Below, piece after piece: positions 1-10,440 of a stretch of DNA of 64,000 nt. The notes beneath the pieces were generated by a model. It was not told the DNA's origin. It did no database searches and was given only the letters and a program-made list of their open reading frames with translations. Origin of the DNA: Massospora cicadina (taxonomy: Eukaryota > Entomophthoromycota > Entomophthoromycetes > Entomophthorales > Entomophthoraceae); NCBI GenBank assembly GCA_022478985.1, contig JAKSZP010000008.1:1-64000 (forward strand), read 5' to 3'. Each line of letters opens with the position of its first letter. Position 1 is the stretch's first letter. Both the position numbers and the translations under genes were made by a program.

Positions 1-242
1 GGTTATGGACTCCTCTTTGGGGTCCACCCAAGTTTTGATATTTCTTGGTTATCTTATCCTGTATACCGCGTTGTACACCCTTGCCTTGGGTCTCTTCTGC
101 TCCAGCATCCTACGCAGTGCCCTGTTTCCCCAGCTAATAATGGCTAGTTCCATAGCTGTGAGGGTGGGCATACCACACCACCTCTCTGGGAAGAGAGAGT
201 TACAGACACTCTCTTGACAACCATCTCTTAAGCTCCCATGCG

Positions 243-862
243 GTGCTCCAGAGCCCTTTGGTTCTCCCACAGAGCAATTTGCATTTTGGCCTCCAGATCA
301 AATATGAGAATCTCTTTGCATACATGAGTATGGCCATCATCAAGATTGCTACGGCAGTTTTCAAACCCTCCAGCTATATTGACTTCCACCCCTTTAAGGG
401 GTACTTTGATCTCAGCTTCTGCTCTGAAGTCAATGCAGTGGCCGCAGTCAAGCTACAATCAATCTTTAAAAAACCCCTTACCCACCATTTGAACCCAGCT
501 CCCAGATGAGGCCAAATTGATAGTTCAGTTTGCCGGGCTTCCCTCCCATCTCTCTCCCAAACGCCTCCACCATGAGCACATGGAGGGTTTGACCATTTAT
601 GGTGCGAACCCCATGTTGCAGTTTGTGGTTCCTGATAGGGAAGATCATCTGGTATGGCCTCACACCTTTGTGACAATCCTCCCATTTCATAGTGATTCCA
701 ACCTTGCAATTCCCCCCTGTACTGTGATCAGATCCGCCCCTGATCGCCCATTCTAGGCGCGCATCAAAAATTGCTGCACTATTTGCCCCTTGTGCTTTGA
801 TCTCAATCACTCAAAGCGCAGGTGCCCCACGGTTTCCACATCTACCATTTACGCCACTCCCC
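243..862 (+). pseudogene. LINE ORF1 remnant with CCHC zinc knuckle (half-LINE copy 1)
   Basis: Broken reading frames recall LINE ORF1 nucleic-acid-binding proteins. 'HPFKGYFDLSFCSEVNAVAA' near 390-450 aligns by eye with 'FPFKGYSDIGFQTEEDAAAA' of the copy at 53 kb and with 'GWLDLGFESKEEVDEAA' of LINE-2. 'FAGLPSHLSPKRL' (about 530-560) matches 'FASLPSHLTPQLL' of the 53-kb copy. A knuckle, CPLCFDLNHSKRRC, sits at 784-825 with intact C-X2-C-X4-H-X4-C spacing. Frameshifts and stops separate the pieces, so no full protein is made. The family role is RNA binding and ribonucleoprotein assembly during target-primed reverse transcription. Confidence 0.6.
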
Positions 863-1019
863 CCTTGGGCGTTGGGCCTGCGGCTGTTTTGCCCCGATTT
901 TTCAAATGGGTCTCAATCCTCCCACCTCCAACCTTGGGGAAATTTGGTGCAGCACCCAAAGCAGCGGCCAATAAAAACCAAAATTTAAAATTTTTAATAA
1001 TAATTTGATGGATTACAGG

Positions 1020-1790
1020 ATCCAAAGTTGATGGCTGAACCAGTTTCAGCTGAGCTGCCATGGCTGACAGCATATGGCCATCAGCTCCTGCCACTGCCCC
1101 AATTCCAGTGGCTGGCCCAGCACTGACTGAATCAAATTTATTCAAGACTCTCACCTGGATTGATGAAGATAAATGGCTGTATCACGTGAAGCTGGATTTT
1201 TCTTTGGAGGAGTTCTACAATCACCTTCCCAATTTGCATCACCATTTTCGACCTCAAAACATTTTTTCAGTTTATAATGATATAAAATATAATAACAGTT
1301 GAGGCTGCAGCTGCCCCTTCTAACGCCCAACTTCACCATCATCTTCATGGGGGGATGGAGCCCCTTGCTGAGGTTATTTCTATCCCCAATTTTCCCAATG
1401 TTTTTGAGAAAGATGTGAAGCATGAAATTGAGAAACTTGCATTTGGTGCAAGCTGTGCATGCATTGATGCAGTAAAAACTTCTCTTTTCAACCCCAATTA
1501 TCCCAAAACATGACGGCGCATCAAGTCATTCACTTATGTGCCTGCTCTCATAACTTTTGCTGAGCATCAACTTTCCCATTACGTTGAGGCAAGGAACATG
1601 CCGGCCTCATTAAATAAGAGAACTCACAATCGTACCTCCTTATGCCACATGCCGCTGATTCCCCAACCTCTATGTTTTCCGCCATGGTCTTCTAGATAAA
1701 GCGGGCGCCAGACCAAAGTTTCCCCAAAGCTTCCTCACCTTCTGATATGGCTTCCTATGCTGTTAGCTGAGATAACAATTTAGGCTCTTT
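1020..1790 (+). pseudogene. C-terminal coding remnant of half-LINE copy 1
   Basis: Open stretches at 1,060-1,302 (80 codons) and about 1,300-1,500 read on the plus strand. 'FPNVFEKDVKHEIEKLAFGA' near 1,390-1,450 resembles 'FPKTAQEKITKLATEATDA' of the 53-kb copy at the same place, after the RNA-binding part and before the 3' tail. I do not recognise a domain. The matching order in both copies suggests a real shared protein tail rather than chance open frames. Stops break it, for example tga at 1,512. Confidence 0.4.
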
Positions 1791-1924
1791 TTAATTTCTG
1801 ATTGTCCCTTTGTTTGGCCCATTTAAAATAAAGATGCGTGGCAGCTCCCTGATTTAAGTTGGGATACCACTAGTGATAAAAAAGATGTCACCCTTCTAAG
1901 CGTTGTACAGAAATAAACCTTCAT

Positions 1925-2303
1925 CTGTCTTTTAAAGTTTAGGCCATTTTCGACCGAGCCTTCCGCAAAGATAATGAAGTCACTATGCCAGGTATTGCCA
2001 ATAAATTATTTGACTTCAGGCCCTGTCTTCTGAAACTTGTATGCCACCCACTAATAGAGAAAATAGTTGGTTTAATGACAAGCATGAACCTCTGCACACC
2101 TTCCAACCAGGTGATCTAGTCCTTTTCTACCACCATCTTCCTGGAGGTCGGAATTGCAAATTAGGAACCACCTGGTTGGGTCCCTAAAAAGTTATTTATA
2201 AGCGAGGTAATGAAAACTCTATTGTTGAGGTCACTCTGGGAACCTTAATAAATCAGGTACACAGTCAATTACTATGGCCGTTTTCTCCACTGCGCCAAGT
2301 TCT
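1925..2303 (+). pseudogene. Ty3/gypsy integrase C-terminal fragment
   Basis: Plus-strand reading gives 'FQPGDLVLFYHHLPGG', then 'WLGP' and 'INQVHSQLLWPFSPL'. This is the post-catalytic integrase tail (GDLVL strand, GPY/F-type motif). The same order occurs at 13,420-13,600 in element A ('LDVLVLFYHHQPRGG', 'LWSGPYKVFH', 'FNRVHVQFLWPY'). The catalytic core is absent upstream, where the half-LINE lies, so this is the 3' stub of an otherwise missing element. A polypurine tract and LTR start follow directly. Confidence 0.7.
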
Positions 2304-2760
2304 AAAGGGGGGCGTTGTCAGGATTTCTGACCAAATCAAAGATTCACAAGAGTCAGATGATGGGAATTGAACCTGATCTGATAAAATTAGCCAAAACCAT
2401 TATTGAGGATAATCCTGACTAATTTTAAGCCCTATGATATTGAGGACATTTCTGACTAATACATTTTAATTATTACTTGACCAAGACCCCTTAATATTGG
2501 GGTTCAAAACTGATCTATGTGGCGATCAAATCTCATCTGGCATAAATGAATAACCCGACGCTAAATCCCTAATTGGTGAATGAGTTTAGATCCTAGCTTG
2601 GAACTCTTGGAGATTTACTAAGAAAAACCCCCTGGCCTCACATATAATTCCTTTCTAAGCGAAAAAACTTTACTCTCTTGATTGCCATTTTAAGTTAAAT
2701 TGGCCTACCACTATTTACTTAGAGACAAAAAATAGGTAGGATTTACCACTCAAGGAGTCT
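2304..2760 (+). repeat. Polypurine tract and 3' LTR of the truncated Ty3/gypsy stub
   Basis: The purine run aaaggggggcg (2,304-2,314) is followed at 2,316 by tgtcaggatttctgacc. The context matches element E, where gaggggggcaa precedes a TGTCA LTR start at 24,007. The LTR end is not determinable; antisense integrase sequence is recognisable from about 2,780, so the LTR must end or be cut before that. The 5' LTR partner is not in the window. Confidence 0.5.
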
Positions 2761-2779
2761 TATACCAAGTTAAGATTTT

Positions 2780-3520
2780 TTTGGCCAAAGAAAAGAAAAA
2801 ACTTATAATCCAGCACCCAGGGACTTCAGGTTTCCTGGCTTTAAATAAAAGGACAATTGGTCTAAGCCCCTTAGTCTCAACAAGCGGTTTTATATCTAAT
2901 TGTCATGCTCCCTGCATCTCATCTTCTAGGCAAGCGCATTGGAGTAGGCTTCAGTCTGGAGTTGTATAAGTTTATATTTGAGATTTTTTGAGAAATCTGT
3001 TGGAACTCAAGTTACCACTATTGATGCAGAAATACAAAATTGGAGGCAGGTTGGCAGTATTCCATGCAATAATTGGATCAGCAATCTCTCCATTGATGAA
3101 TGAAATGCAACATTACATGCAAAGTCAGAGGAAGGAAGTATGAGTTCTAGCTGGATTGCAAGCCTTATGCCAACTTCTGCAAGGCACACATTAATATAGA
3201 TAATATTCTAAAATAATTTGGCAGTTGTTGTGGCTCCCAAGTTAAGGTCACTTTACCCTCCACCCATTTAATAAGGCGGTCAGTGTCAACCACACTTTAG
3301 TAAACTGGACACTCCTAAAGGGCTGCAGCCCACAATTTTGATTAAGATGGCGTAATAAGCGAAAATGGAATAAACTAAATTGATATGAGTGCTTTTGTAG
3401 TATGGAATTCCAGTAAAAACTTATTACAACATATGGTTGCCTCATGAACGTTAAGTGCATCAACTCCCAATGGTTAATATTGCTTTAGATGTTTGAACGT
3501 CTTCTTTTTTCCGTTATGCC
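2780..3520 (-). pseudogene. Ty3/gypsy integrase fragment, minus strand, left of element B
   Basis: On the minus strand, 3,246-3,300 reads 'SVVDTDRLIKWVEGKV', the first catalytic Asp region (compare 'LLAVDQLTKWVEA' in A and 'VGINHFIKWVEA' in G). Upstream, at 3,463-3,300, 'FYWNSILQKH' resembles the zinc-finger/core join. Downstream runs (3,189-3,007 and 2,960-2,780) are weak integrase-like sequence. Stops and frame changes are frequent. With the minus-strand RT/RNase H at 33-34.8 kb it looks like one element split by insertion of B: pol order RT, RNase H, [B], integrase is preserved. Confidence 0.6.
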
Positions 3521-3618
3521 ACATGGCCTTTGTAATCCCTAATAATCAGGTCTGTTAATTTAATTAATCATGGTATCAGATTTTTTTTACCTTCTATTAC
3601 CTTTAAGAGCTTCCCGCC

Positions 3619-4478
3619 TGTTGAGATTGATCTGGTAATGTATCTTTATGTATTATTTATGTATTCATTTTGTTATTTAACAATATGTAGATAGAAGGTA
3701 TTGATTGGGCTAACTACACTAATATTAATCTATAAGATTACTATACTATGAATTACCTTTCCCAGGCGAGCCACATTCTTAAATTTAGTTGCCAATTTTG
3801 TAGTATCAAATGGCTATCAGCTACCTCACCTCGGCGCCTTTGTTTACTGATAACTACATATTGAAAATTGAGCCCTTCAAGACCAGCGGTGGAGTTCTTG
3901 ATTCCCTAATAAATCAATTATTTCTCCCTGTGGTTCTAGTTTTTTTATCACCTGCTATAATTTTTTATTTACTCCTTAGCCCCCACTTTAGAATGAAATT
4001 TTCATTAATATGTTCTTATTACTAGATGTGGCCATCTGCCAGAGTTTTAGTTGCTATTTGCCAATAAAAGTGATTTATGGAAATGCCCCTAAGCCATAGG
4101 CAATTGTTTCCTAAACTTTTTGAGATATTATGAATTTAACCAGCACTTGTATTTGATGCTCAGTTAACAATAGCTTGCACAAATGAGAACCCAAAGAATT
4201 AGAAGAGCAAACTAAAAGGGATTGCCGATTAGTAGGGGATCATGTTTCTATAATAGCTTTTGAATTTACAACTACAAAGACCAAACTACAATAACCTCCC
4301 CTCTTAGTAAGTATTCAATTATACAGTGTGCTTATATTTATATATACAAATCTTTATTATGACCAAGTTTGGGATCTATTCACTAATTTCTAAGTATATG
4401 TTTTTGTGCATACTACTTGTTATTTTGTGTGAATTTACGAGAGTTAACGCCAATTGGCGCCATAGTGGAGATGCAACA
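3619..4478 (+). repeat. 5' LTR of element B
   Basis: Begins tgttgagattgatctgg and ends near gatgcaaca, then a primer-binding-site-like motif. It aligns along its length with 32,119-32,968. A short open frame (3,810-4,025, 71 codons) lies inside; I see no homology and treat it as chance. AT-rich, with no conserved protein signal. Confidence 0.75.
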
Positions 4479-4483
4479 TTTTT

Positions 4484-4500
4484 TGCTCACTACAAGGGGT
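4484..4500 (+). promoter_or_regulatory. Putative primer-binding site of element B
   Basis: tgctcactacaaggggt lies just inside the 5' LTR. The core GCTCACTACA also follows the 5' LTRs of D and E, and close variants follow those of A and C, which marks it as the minus-strand primer site. I cannot name the tRNA from its 3' end. Confidence 0.6.
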
Positions 4501-4559
4501 AACATTTTTAAGCCATATTCACCTACTTTTTACTGAGTCACGACACTAGGGGGACTCAA

Positions 4560-5094
4560 TTTACTCCCTCTCTGACCTCTATTAGGAGATTGACACCTTG
4601 GAACACTTAGTTTAAGATCTAGGACTGTTGCTTAATAACTTGAGCTCTAGCTTTTGATGCTCTAACCATAAACTAAAGCATACTGAGAACACTCATGAGA
4701 TAGAACGTTACCAGATTATGGATCTGTTAGCCAAATTAGTCAGGATTTAAAGTTGGCTCTTGTCAATATAGTCAGCCTCATGACTGGATCAAACCTTAGC
4801 CAAATTGTTATATAAATTTGGTTACTGACCCTAATGTGTTTGAGCCTGATGACACCAAGGTGCCAATGGCGGCTTATTTTCCAACAGGTTTTATTGTAAT
4901 TTCCCTTCCTGGTAGTGCCAAACTTATTAATATGCCAGAACTACTAGTTCAAGGATATACCCGCAGCAGTTCATAGTTCTATTCCTGAATCTTCTACTGA
5001 CACCACCATGGCGACCTTGATTAATGATGATTCCAAATCCTTCACAGCTAATATTTACGCTTGGCCTAAACTTCTCTGAATAATTGGGAATCAG
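4560..5094 (+). pseudogene. gag-like remnant of element B
   Basis: Coding-like plus-strand reading follows the primer site. A hydrophilic helical stretch ('NTHEIERYQIMDLLAKLVRI', about 4,680-4,750) continues in another frame through 'VFEPDDTKVPMAAYFPTGF' (4,835-4,890) and 'SSIPESSTDTTMATLINDD' (4,970-5,030). Position and character suit the N-terminal half of gag. Several stops and at least two frame changes are present. It ends where family-C LTR sequence starts. No capsid motif is recognisable. Confidence 0.4.
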
Positions 5095-5826
5095 GTTATC
5101 ACTGAAGTGGCCGGCTAACTCACTGGGTGATGACTGGAAGGGTTGAGCCACTTACAATGATCTATTTTTCTCGATTACAGGGTGCATCACCAAGCAAATT
5201 TGGAAGTTATCTTTTTGGGTGAACTGGTACTTTTATACATGGTTTCAAACGTGTCCAACCATGTTGAAGCCTTAGATAATATCTAACAATAGCTGTTCAT
5301 ATGTACACCTGAGCTCTTCTAACCTCAGGTAACAACAACAAGGTTAAGTCCAAGCCTTAACAATAAATTAACTATATTTGGTTTTGCTAACACCAAATAA
5401 GAACAACTTTGAAGCTAGATTATGTGAAATGCTATTTTATTAGAAATATAGAAAGATATAAAGTGCTTGTGGGATTTAAGGTGCTTAGCGTAGTACTTAA
5501 TATAAACAAATTGTTTTCTTCTCATAAGGCGATTTTGCAGCTGTAACTTAGTTTCAGGGTCCCAAAGTCCAATTCCATAATTCTCTTGGATCTTCTGTGT
5601 TTCTTCAATAGATTATAATGTGGATTTCTGGCCTATTTGTGAATGCTTGGCTGCTGTTCCAGGATCACCTGTGTCGTCTGTTGTTTTTGTGACCCTTAAA
5701 GCTCCTGCAACTGCAGGGGATATTTTGATCATCTCAATCAATAAAGTTTTTAGAATCAAATTTGCTTCCCTTTTCATTATTATGCTAATTGAACAGCTTC
5801 ATATATATTGGGAAAATCTCTTCAGA
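5095..5826 (-). repeat. Family-C solo LTR, 3' portion (part 1 of 3)
   Basis: Read on the minus strand, this matches the inner half of the C LTRs at 42,020-43,119 and 34,818-35,913. Shared blocks include 'ggtttcaaacg/accatgttgaa' near 5,240-5,265, 'aactatatttgg...accaaataa' (5,370-5,400) and 'cctgcaactgcag' (5,704). It stops at 5,826 where element A begins and resumes at 14,108. An ORF-like stretch at 5,620-5,847 is inside the LTR and not a gene. The left edge is placed where similarity to the other two copies fades. Confidence 0.65.
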
Positions 5827-6305
5827 TGTTGTCAGAATTTGAGATAAAAAATGAATTAAAATCCCTACTTCCAAACTAAGCTGCAGTGAATTGACTCACA
5901 AGCTAATTCAAATGGAGCCTTATCTTGATGGCAGTGAAACGAAATTCAATCAGGAATTCACACGCGTTCAAGATTTAATGGAGACGACTTCAGGAATCTT
6001 GTCCCCACCTCCTGAATAACAAAGAGGTGCGGCCTCCATCATTTCAGTCATGGGGGCAACAAAGTATAATGAGGGTGTCGTCCAGGTGGTCAATCTGGAA
6101 GGCCATGAAAGATCATGAGTGGATGTGGCCATGAAGATCCTTGAGACACCGTGTCCCCATACATTCTATAGATATCAATAAATTTTAATCCAATAAAGTA
6201 GTCTATATACAGTCCATCATTACATTTTAAGACCTTTATGCTAATTTTCAGCTTTAAGCCCACCATCAAATCTCAGCAACAGTATAGAGAACTGTATTGC
6301 TGACA
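5827..6305 (+). repeat. 5' LTR of element A
   Basis: Starts tgttgtcagaatttgag and ends ...ctgaca. It aligns throughout with 13,633-14,107 and, more distantly, with 62,042-62,525. It holds a decayed version of the open frame that is intact in the 3' LTR ('YLDGSETKFNQEF' against 'YLDGTKPKFNQES'). Confidence 0.85.
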
Positions 6306-6310
6306 AAATG

Positions 6311-6329
6311 TGATGCTTACTACAGGGGG
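6311..6329 (+). promoter_or_regulatory. Putative primer-binding site of element A
   Basis: tgatgcttactacaggggg sits 5 bases inside the 5' LTR and is a variant of the ggtgctcactacagggg motif of element E. From here to about 6,580 is leader sequence with no recognisable feature. Confidence 0.55.
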
Positions 6330-6579
6330 CTCTGAGCTGTCCTAAGTGAAAACGTCTATCATGAAAAATGGGGAATACTAGAAGTCCTGAAGATCAATCT
6401 GCTTATTGGTCAAGATGCGTTGCTCAATGTATTAATACTTCACAGTATAAAGTGCCACCCGCAAAGCCAAAATCTAGAACTACAGATCACTTTTAGTTCT
6501 TCCTGCACTCCGTTGATGGAAGTCATCACCAACTTAAGTAAAAGAACCTTAATGTTATTAATTAACAATTAATAAATGG

Positions 6580-8130
6580 CCACCTAATCCATGGGTGCCC
6601 ACTTCCAGCCGCTCCAGAGCCTCTTCCATGCCTTCTACCATGCAGGACCTCTATGCCTCAGCCCATCAGCCAGCAGTAAAAATACCCTGGGGCCCAAAAG
6701 CTACCTTCACAACTTTTTCCACCCAGCTTTTCATCACCTACTCCAGATAGTTGGGTTGCATCAGCATGAAGTCTCCCAACAACTGGGGCCAATGCAGGGC
6801 TTACAATCCCATATTGTCAATTTCTATTACGCAGCCTCCTCCTTTGTCCATGATAAACTGTGAGGCCATTACTGATAACTGAAAATAATCAACAAGGCCA
6901 AAGGTTAAATTGCGGTGTTGGATAGCAGGATCTATGGGTATCTCAAAGACCAGATGCGTCAGAACGTCCAACTCCTTGAGATGACCTGGAATCAGCGCCT
7001 CCTCCAAGTCAAGGATCTTGTATGGACCCAGCAACACTACCAAGAGCTGGCCTCTCGCAACTAAACCTCTGGCAGTGAAGGCCCTGAAGGTCTTAGGGGC
7101 CTGAAGGGCCCAAAGGGAGAGAGATACCCAAAGGCCCTGAAGGTCCCCGTGGACCTCAAGGTCCCTCAGGTCCTGCAGTCCTTACTCCTGAAGGCCTTAA
7201 CGACCCATTGCAAAAGGTTGTGCTTGCAATCTTGGCTACCTTACACGATCAAATTTAGAAGTAGCTTAGGGGTGCAAACTTTTAGTGGATGGAGTCCCCC
7301 TTGACCACTAGGGTCTCCATTGAGGCACTGTTGGACGAAGTGGACAACTTCAGCGCCTTCACCAAGCTTACTGATAGTCGTATCTCTCAGCTTGAACAGA
7401 CTTGCCATGGGTCAAAACCTGTCTGACCACCCTCAAGAGCCAGCTTCACCTTCAGGGCGCCAACATTTAATCCCTAAATGAGCAGTTTCAAATAAGGCTT
7501 CCATTTCCTTCCTTAACCTATACTGAGATGTTATCCAAGAGGAACTTAAGAGCCTGCGGAAAATGGTTAGACCAGCAGGCACCCCTTGACTATGCGGAGA
7601 CTGAGATCTCCAAAATGGTGCTCATGCCTGGCATTAACACCCTCTTCACTCCTCTTGTAACTAACTTTAAACCAAATTTTAAAGAAAGGTTACCTCCCAA
7701 CTATGAAAGCATTGCCTCCTTCTTGTACACAAATGAGAGTTCCATGGAGGAGGCCACTGACTGGTAGAAGGTGAAGCATATCCACTCCTACCTTAACAGC
7801 AATGCCTGGGAGATCATGACTCCCCATTTGAAGGAGTGCAACACCTGAGAACAGGTCTGTAAAACCTTAATACAAGAGATTTGGTAGCAATCAAACCCTG
7901 GCCAGCCAAAAACAGCATTTATGGGTATTCGCCTGAATAAAGGAGAAATACCCCATGGAGTTTGCCAGCCATATTTATGCCCAAGTGTCAGATTCTTGTG
8001 GTTGTTAAAAAATAAACCCTTCAACTACCATCAGATTGGGCCGATTATCCTCCCAATGCTTTAACTAATACCTTAATCCTCACCTCCAAGCCTATTTCCT
8101 CCACATGGCTTGGGCCTAATATATCAACGT
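6580..8130 (+). pseudogene. gag of element A, with collagen-like Gly-X-Y segment
   Basis: N-terminal frame 6,591-6,863 ('HHLLQIVGLHQHEV', 'AASSFVHD') matches the second A copy at 62,863-63,111 ('HHILQIVGIHHHEV', 'SASSLVHD'). A glutamine-rich helical part follows, then collagen-like Gly-X-Y triplets (7,071-7,178, one frameshift). Next come 'DEVDNFSAFTKLTDSRISQL' (about 7,337-7,396) and a capsid-like stretch at 7,528-7,767: 'TNFKPNFKERLPPNYESIAS' then 'SFLYTNESSMEEATD'. The latter matches 'GSIASFLYVYEAAMEGATD' in E and similar segments in C and G. Many single stops interrupt it. The product would be the particle-forming polyprotein. Confidence 0.75.
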
Positions 8131-9090
8131 CAATTTGATAATTGTACTTTATCAAAAAGCTCAGGCCAAATACGCTCGCACATTATGGCCAATTATCAAT
8201 ACAACAAATCTCAGCAATTGGTCCCAAATTATTGGGAACTACAATAAACATTCAGTATACAAAATCATTTGGGACCAACCAAAAGTTAACGTTTTAAGTC
8301 CCATGAACAATCAGATGAACAATTAAATAATCAATTTCCCGCCCTAGGGCGAAATTTGTATGTCAATATGCATAATTGGCACAATTGCACTTGCTCATGG
8401 ACCACCCAAAAGGGAGTACCTAGTGCTAATAAGATAGAGACTTCTGTTGTCCCAATTAGGGGTATATCATCTACTTTGATTGATGCAAGAATTTCACAGA
8501 AGTTGTATTTAATCAGCAGTATGACTAAACTCAAATCAAGAAGATCCTAGGATAATTTTTCATGTTTTTATCGCAATTTTTGTCCCTGAAATCCACCCAA
8601 TTTTAAGAGTATTTTGCTACCAATAAAACTAAGAATAGGACTCAGTCATATCAGTTTAAGGGCCAAACTGAGGTGGTAAAATATATGTTATAATTCTGTG
8701 CTTGAATGTGGCCAGGAGATAACCTAGAGGTATAAATACCGGTGCTTAGCCTAATGACTGATTGTCAAATAGTATCCTTTAATAAAAGATATTTTATTTC
8801 ATCTTTTTCCTGGTTTTCTCATCTATATCTTTTCTTTGGAGAAGTGTTGACAATCTGGAAGTGCCAAATCCCCAGCTTGTATCTATCCCTGTCTTGGAAG
8901 TTTTTTCAAATTATGAAGGAAAGATTAAGCCCAAAATTGACCAGAAGAGGTGGGGCTTTTTCAATAATCCTAGTGAGTTTATGAACAGTCAGAATACCAT
9001 AAGCCACTGGCAAAACAATGTTTTTTTGACCAAAAATCTTCCCAATTTAGCGTGCAGGATTTTAATTATTAAGCGAGCAATCCTCAGAAA
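8131..9090 (+). other. Unassigned ~1-kb stretch splitting element A gag
   Basis: In E the capsid segment is followed within about 100 codons by 'LDDAIAAALTGVASYPLLEM'. In A the equivalent 'FDDAITAVISASGSYLEVQM' occurs only at 9,136-9,195, leaving about 1 kb that does not align to gag. It contains aggtataaatacc (about 8,728-8,740), a TATA-like element, and is AT-rich. A solo LTR or other small insertion is the likeliest reading. I could not define ends or target duplications. Confidence 0.35.
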
Positions 9091-9470
9091 CTCACACCAA
9101 TCAAGACCATTAGTCACTACCAGTAATATAACTTTTGATGATGCTATCACCGCTGTCATTTCTGCATCAGGATCCTACCTTGAGGTTCAAATGCATTTGA
9201 TCAGAACAGAAGAATGGGTTTACCTGCATTTGGGAAATAAAGGAAGCACTTAATGAGATCTCTGCGTTGACCCTACACCCAAGGCTACCACTTTGGGTCC
9301 CTCTAACCATCCTTGAGTCCATGTGGTCAAAAACCAGAAGAATCCTAGACCTCGCTGTACCAACTATAACAGTTTCAGACATAGTAATAAGACCTGTTGG
9401 AAGCGACTTTTTGAGGAGGCAGAAAAAGGGCTGTCAGCATGAAGGACGAGGCGCTTCATTTTGACATCCC
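9091..9470 (+). pseudogene. gag C-terminus and decayed zinc knuckle of element A
   Basis: 'ITFDDAITAVISASGSYLEV' (about 9,130-9,190) matches E's 'LTLDDAIAAALTGVASYPLL'. At 9,356-9,397 lies CTNYNSFRHSNKTC, a CCHC nucleocapsid knuckle whose second cysteine is tyrosine (tgt to tat, one G>A change). The matching knuckle of E at 23,011-23,052 is intact. The family role is genomic RNA packaging. Confidence 0.65.
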
Positions 9471-9629
9471 TACCACTCCTCAAATCCTCCATAACTTTGA
9501 ACATACCTGGAGCTATTATACTTGGAGGAGATGTCAGTATTCATTGATAATAAAGAAACTGATACTGCTTACTCTTTTTTCAATGACTTTCCCATGTTTC
9601 CCACGCTACCCCCCAAGTTTGGAAGTCTG

Positions 9630-10440
9630 GTTACTAGCGTCACAGTTTAAGTTCAATAATATTCCAGTCCTCGCCATAGTCAACAGTGTTTCCCCCATGA
9701 ACGTCATGATACAAGTTTATGAAGCACATTAAGATTGCTCCAGACTTGCCCCACTATGAGTATGGAACGGCTGGCCCGCAATGTACCCAATCTATAAGGG
9801 CCTATTCTTCTCTGTCTATACAGTTTAGAAATCTTGCTGTAAACACCCCTGTAATGCGCTAAATACCCTAGCTATGACCTTCTCCTTGGGACTCAGTTCA
9901 TTTAAAAAACTCAGCAGTAGTCCATTATGATGTCAGCTTTCTATCCCTACAAAGGGCATTGGGTCTCCCCATTCTATAAAACTCTTTCGTGACTCTAAGA
10001 CGAAGGTCAAAGCCTGAGCCTGTTTACTTGAGAGTGAATCTGAATTGATTGGCTCAAATATCATGTAAGGGGCTCTTGAGTCTGATTTACCCCCTGCTCT
10101 TGATGGCCAAGTGGGCATGCCGATCTACTTACCTAGGGCGACTACAATACCTCCAAAGTACCAAGTTTTTTCCAAAATTAAGGTCCATGTTAACATCCCA
10201 TCTGGATACCTACTGAAAATCCAGGGCCTAGACAACCCATCCCCCAAGGAGATGCTAACATGGAATCCTGGATCTATCTTATCCAGAACTATATTAGTGT
10301 TGCTAGCTAACCTTACCAACAGACCCAAAATAGTAGGTACAACTAATCCTGAAACCTATGTACACCTCCTACTATTGGAGGCTGTCAAAAATATCTATAG
10401 TTCTGGGATTCTAAGAGACTTTGGCTTGGAAGCGCCCATT
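9630..10440 (+). pseudogene. Aspartic protease and linker of element A
   Basis: The protease region is recognised from order and the C-terminal motif 'YDLLLGTQFI' (about 9,873-9,902), equivalent to 'YDLFIGTQFM' in E and 'YNLLIGTQFL' in C. The expected active site D-T/S-G around 9,660-9,700 reads 'LAIVNSVSPMNVM', so the catalytic Asp is lost. From 10,111 an open frame of 116 codons carries 'TTIPPKYQVFSKIKVHVNIP' followed by 'NLTNRP', recalling the beta-rich linker between protease and RT in Ty3/gypsy pol. Confidence 0.6.

Larger units (their letters stand above)
1..1835 (+). mobile_element. Half-LINE (ORF1-only non-LTR element), copy 1, cut by window edge
   Basis: A non-LTR element remnant with an ORF1-type protein (knuckle at 784-825) and downstream coding-like sequence, ending near 1,790-1,835 with a tail (tgtccctttgtttggccca, then aaataaa) like the 3' ends of the three LINEs in this window. 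No endonuclease or RT lies between ORF1 and the tail. Its layout matches the element at 52,660-54,610. The start is outside the window. The 3' end is placed by analogy and could be off by tens of bases. Alternative: an ordinary LINE that lost ORF2 by deletion. Confidence 0.6.

Noticed and set aside
5..217. Hydrophobic 70-codon frame at the left edge, membrane-protein-like
   Set aside because: It lies inside the half-LINE ORF1 region and part of it resembles the 52.8-kb copy ('SSILRSALFPQL' against 'ARHLLQAVLSPYG'), so I treat it as decayed element sequence rather than a membrane gene.
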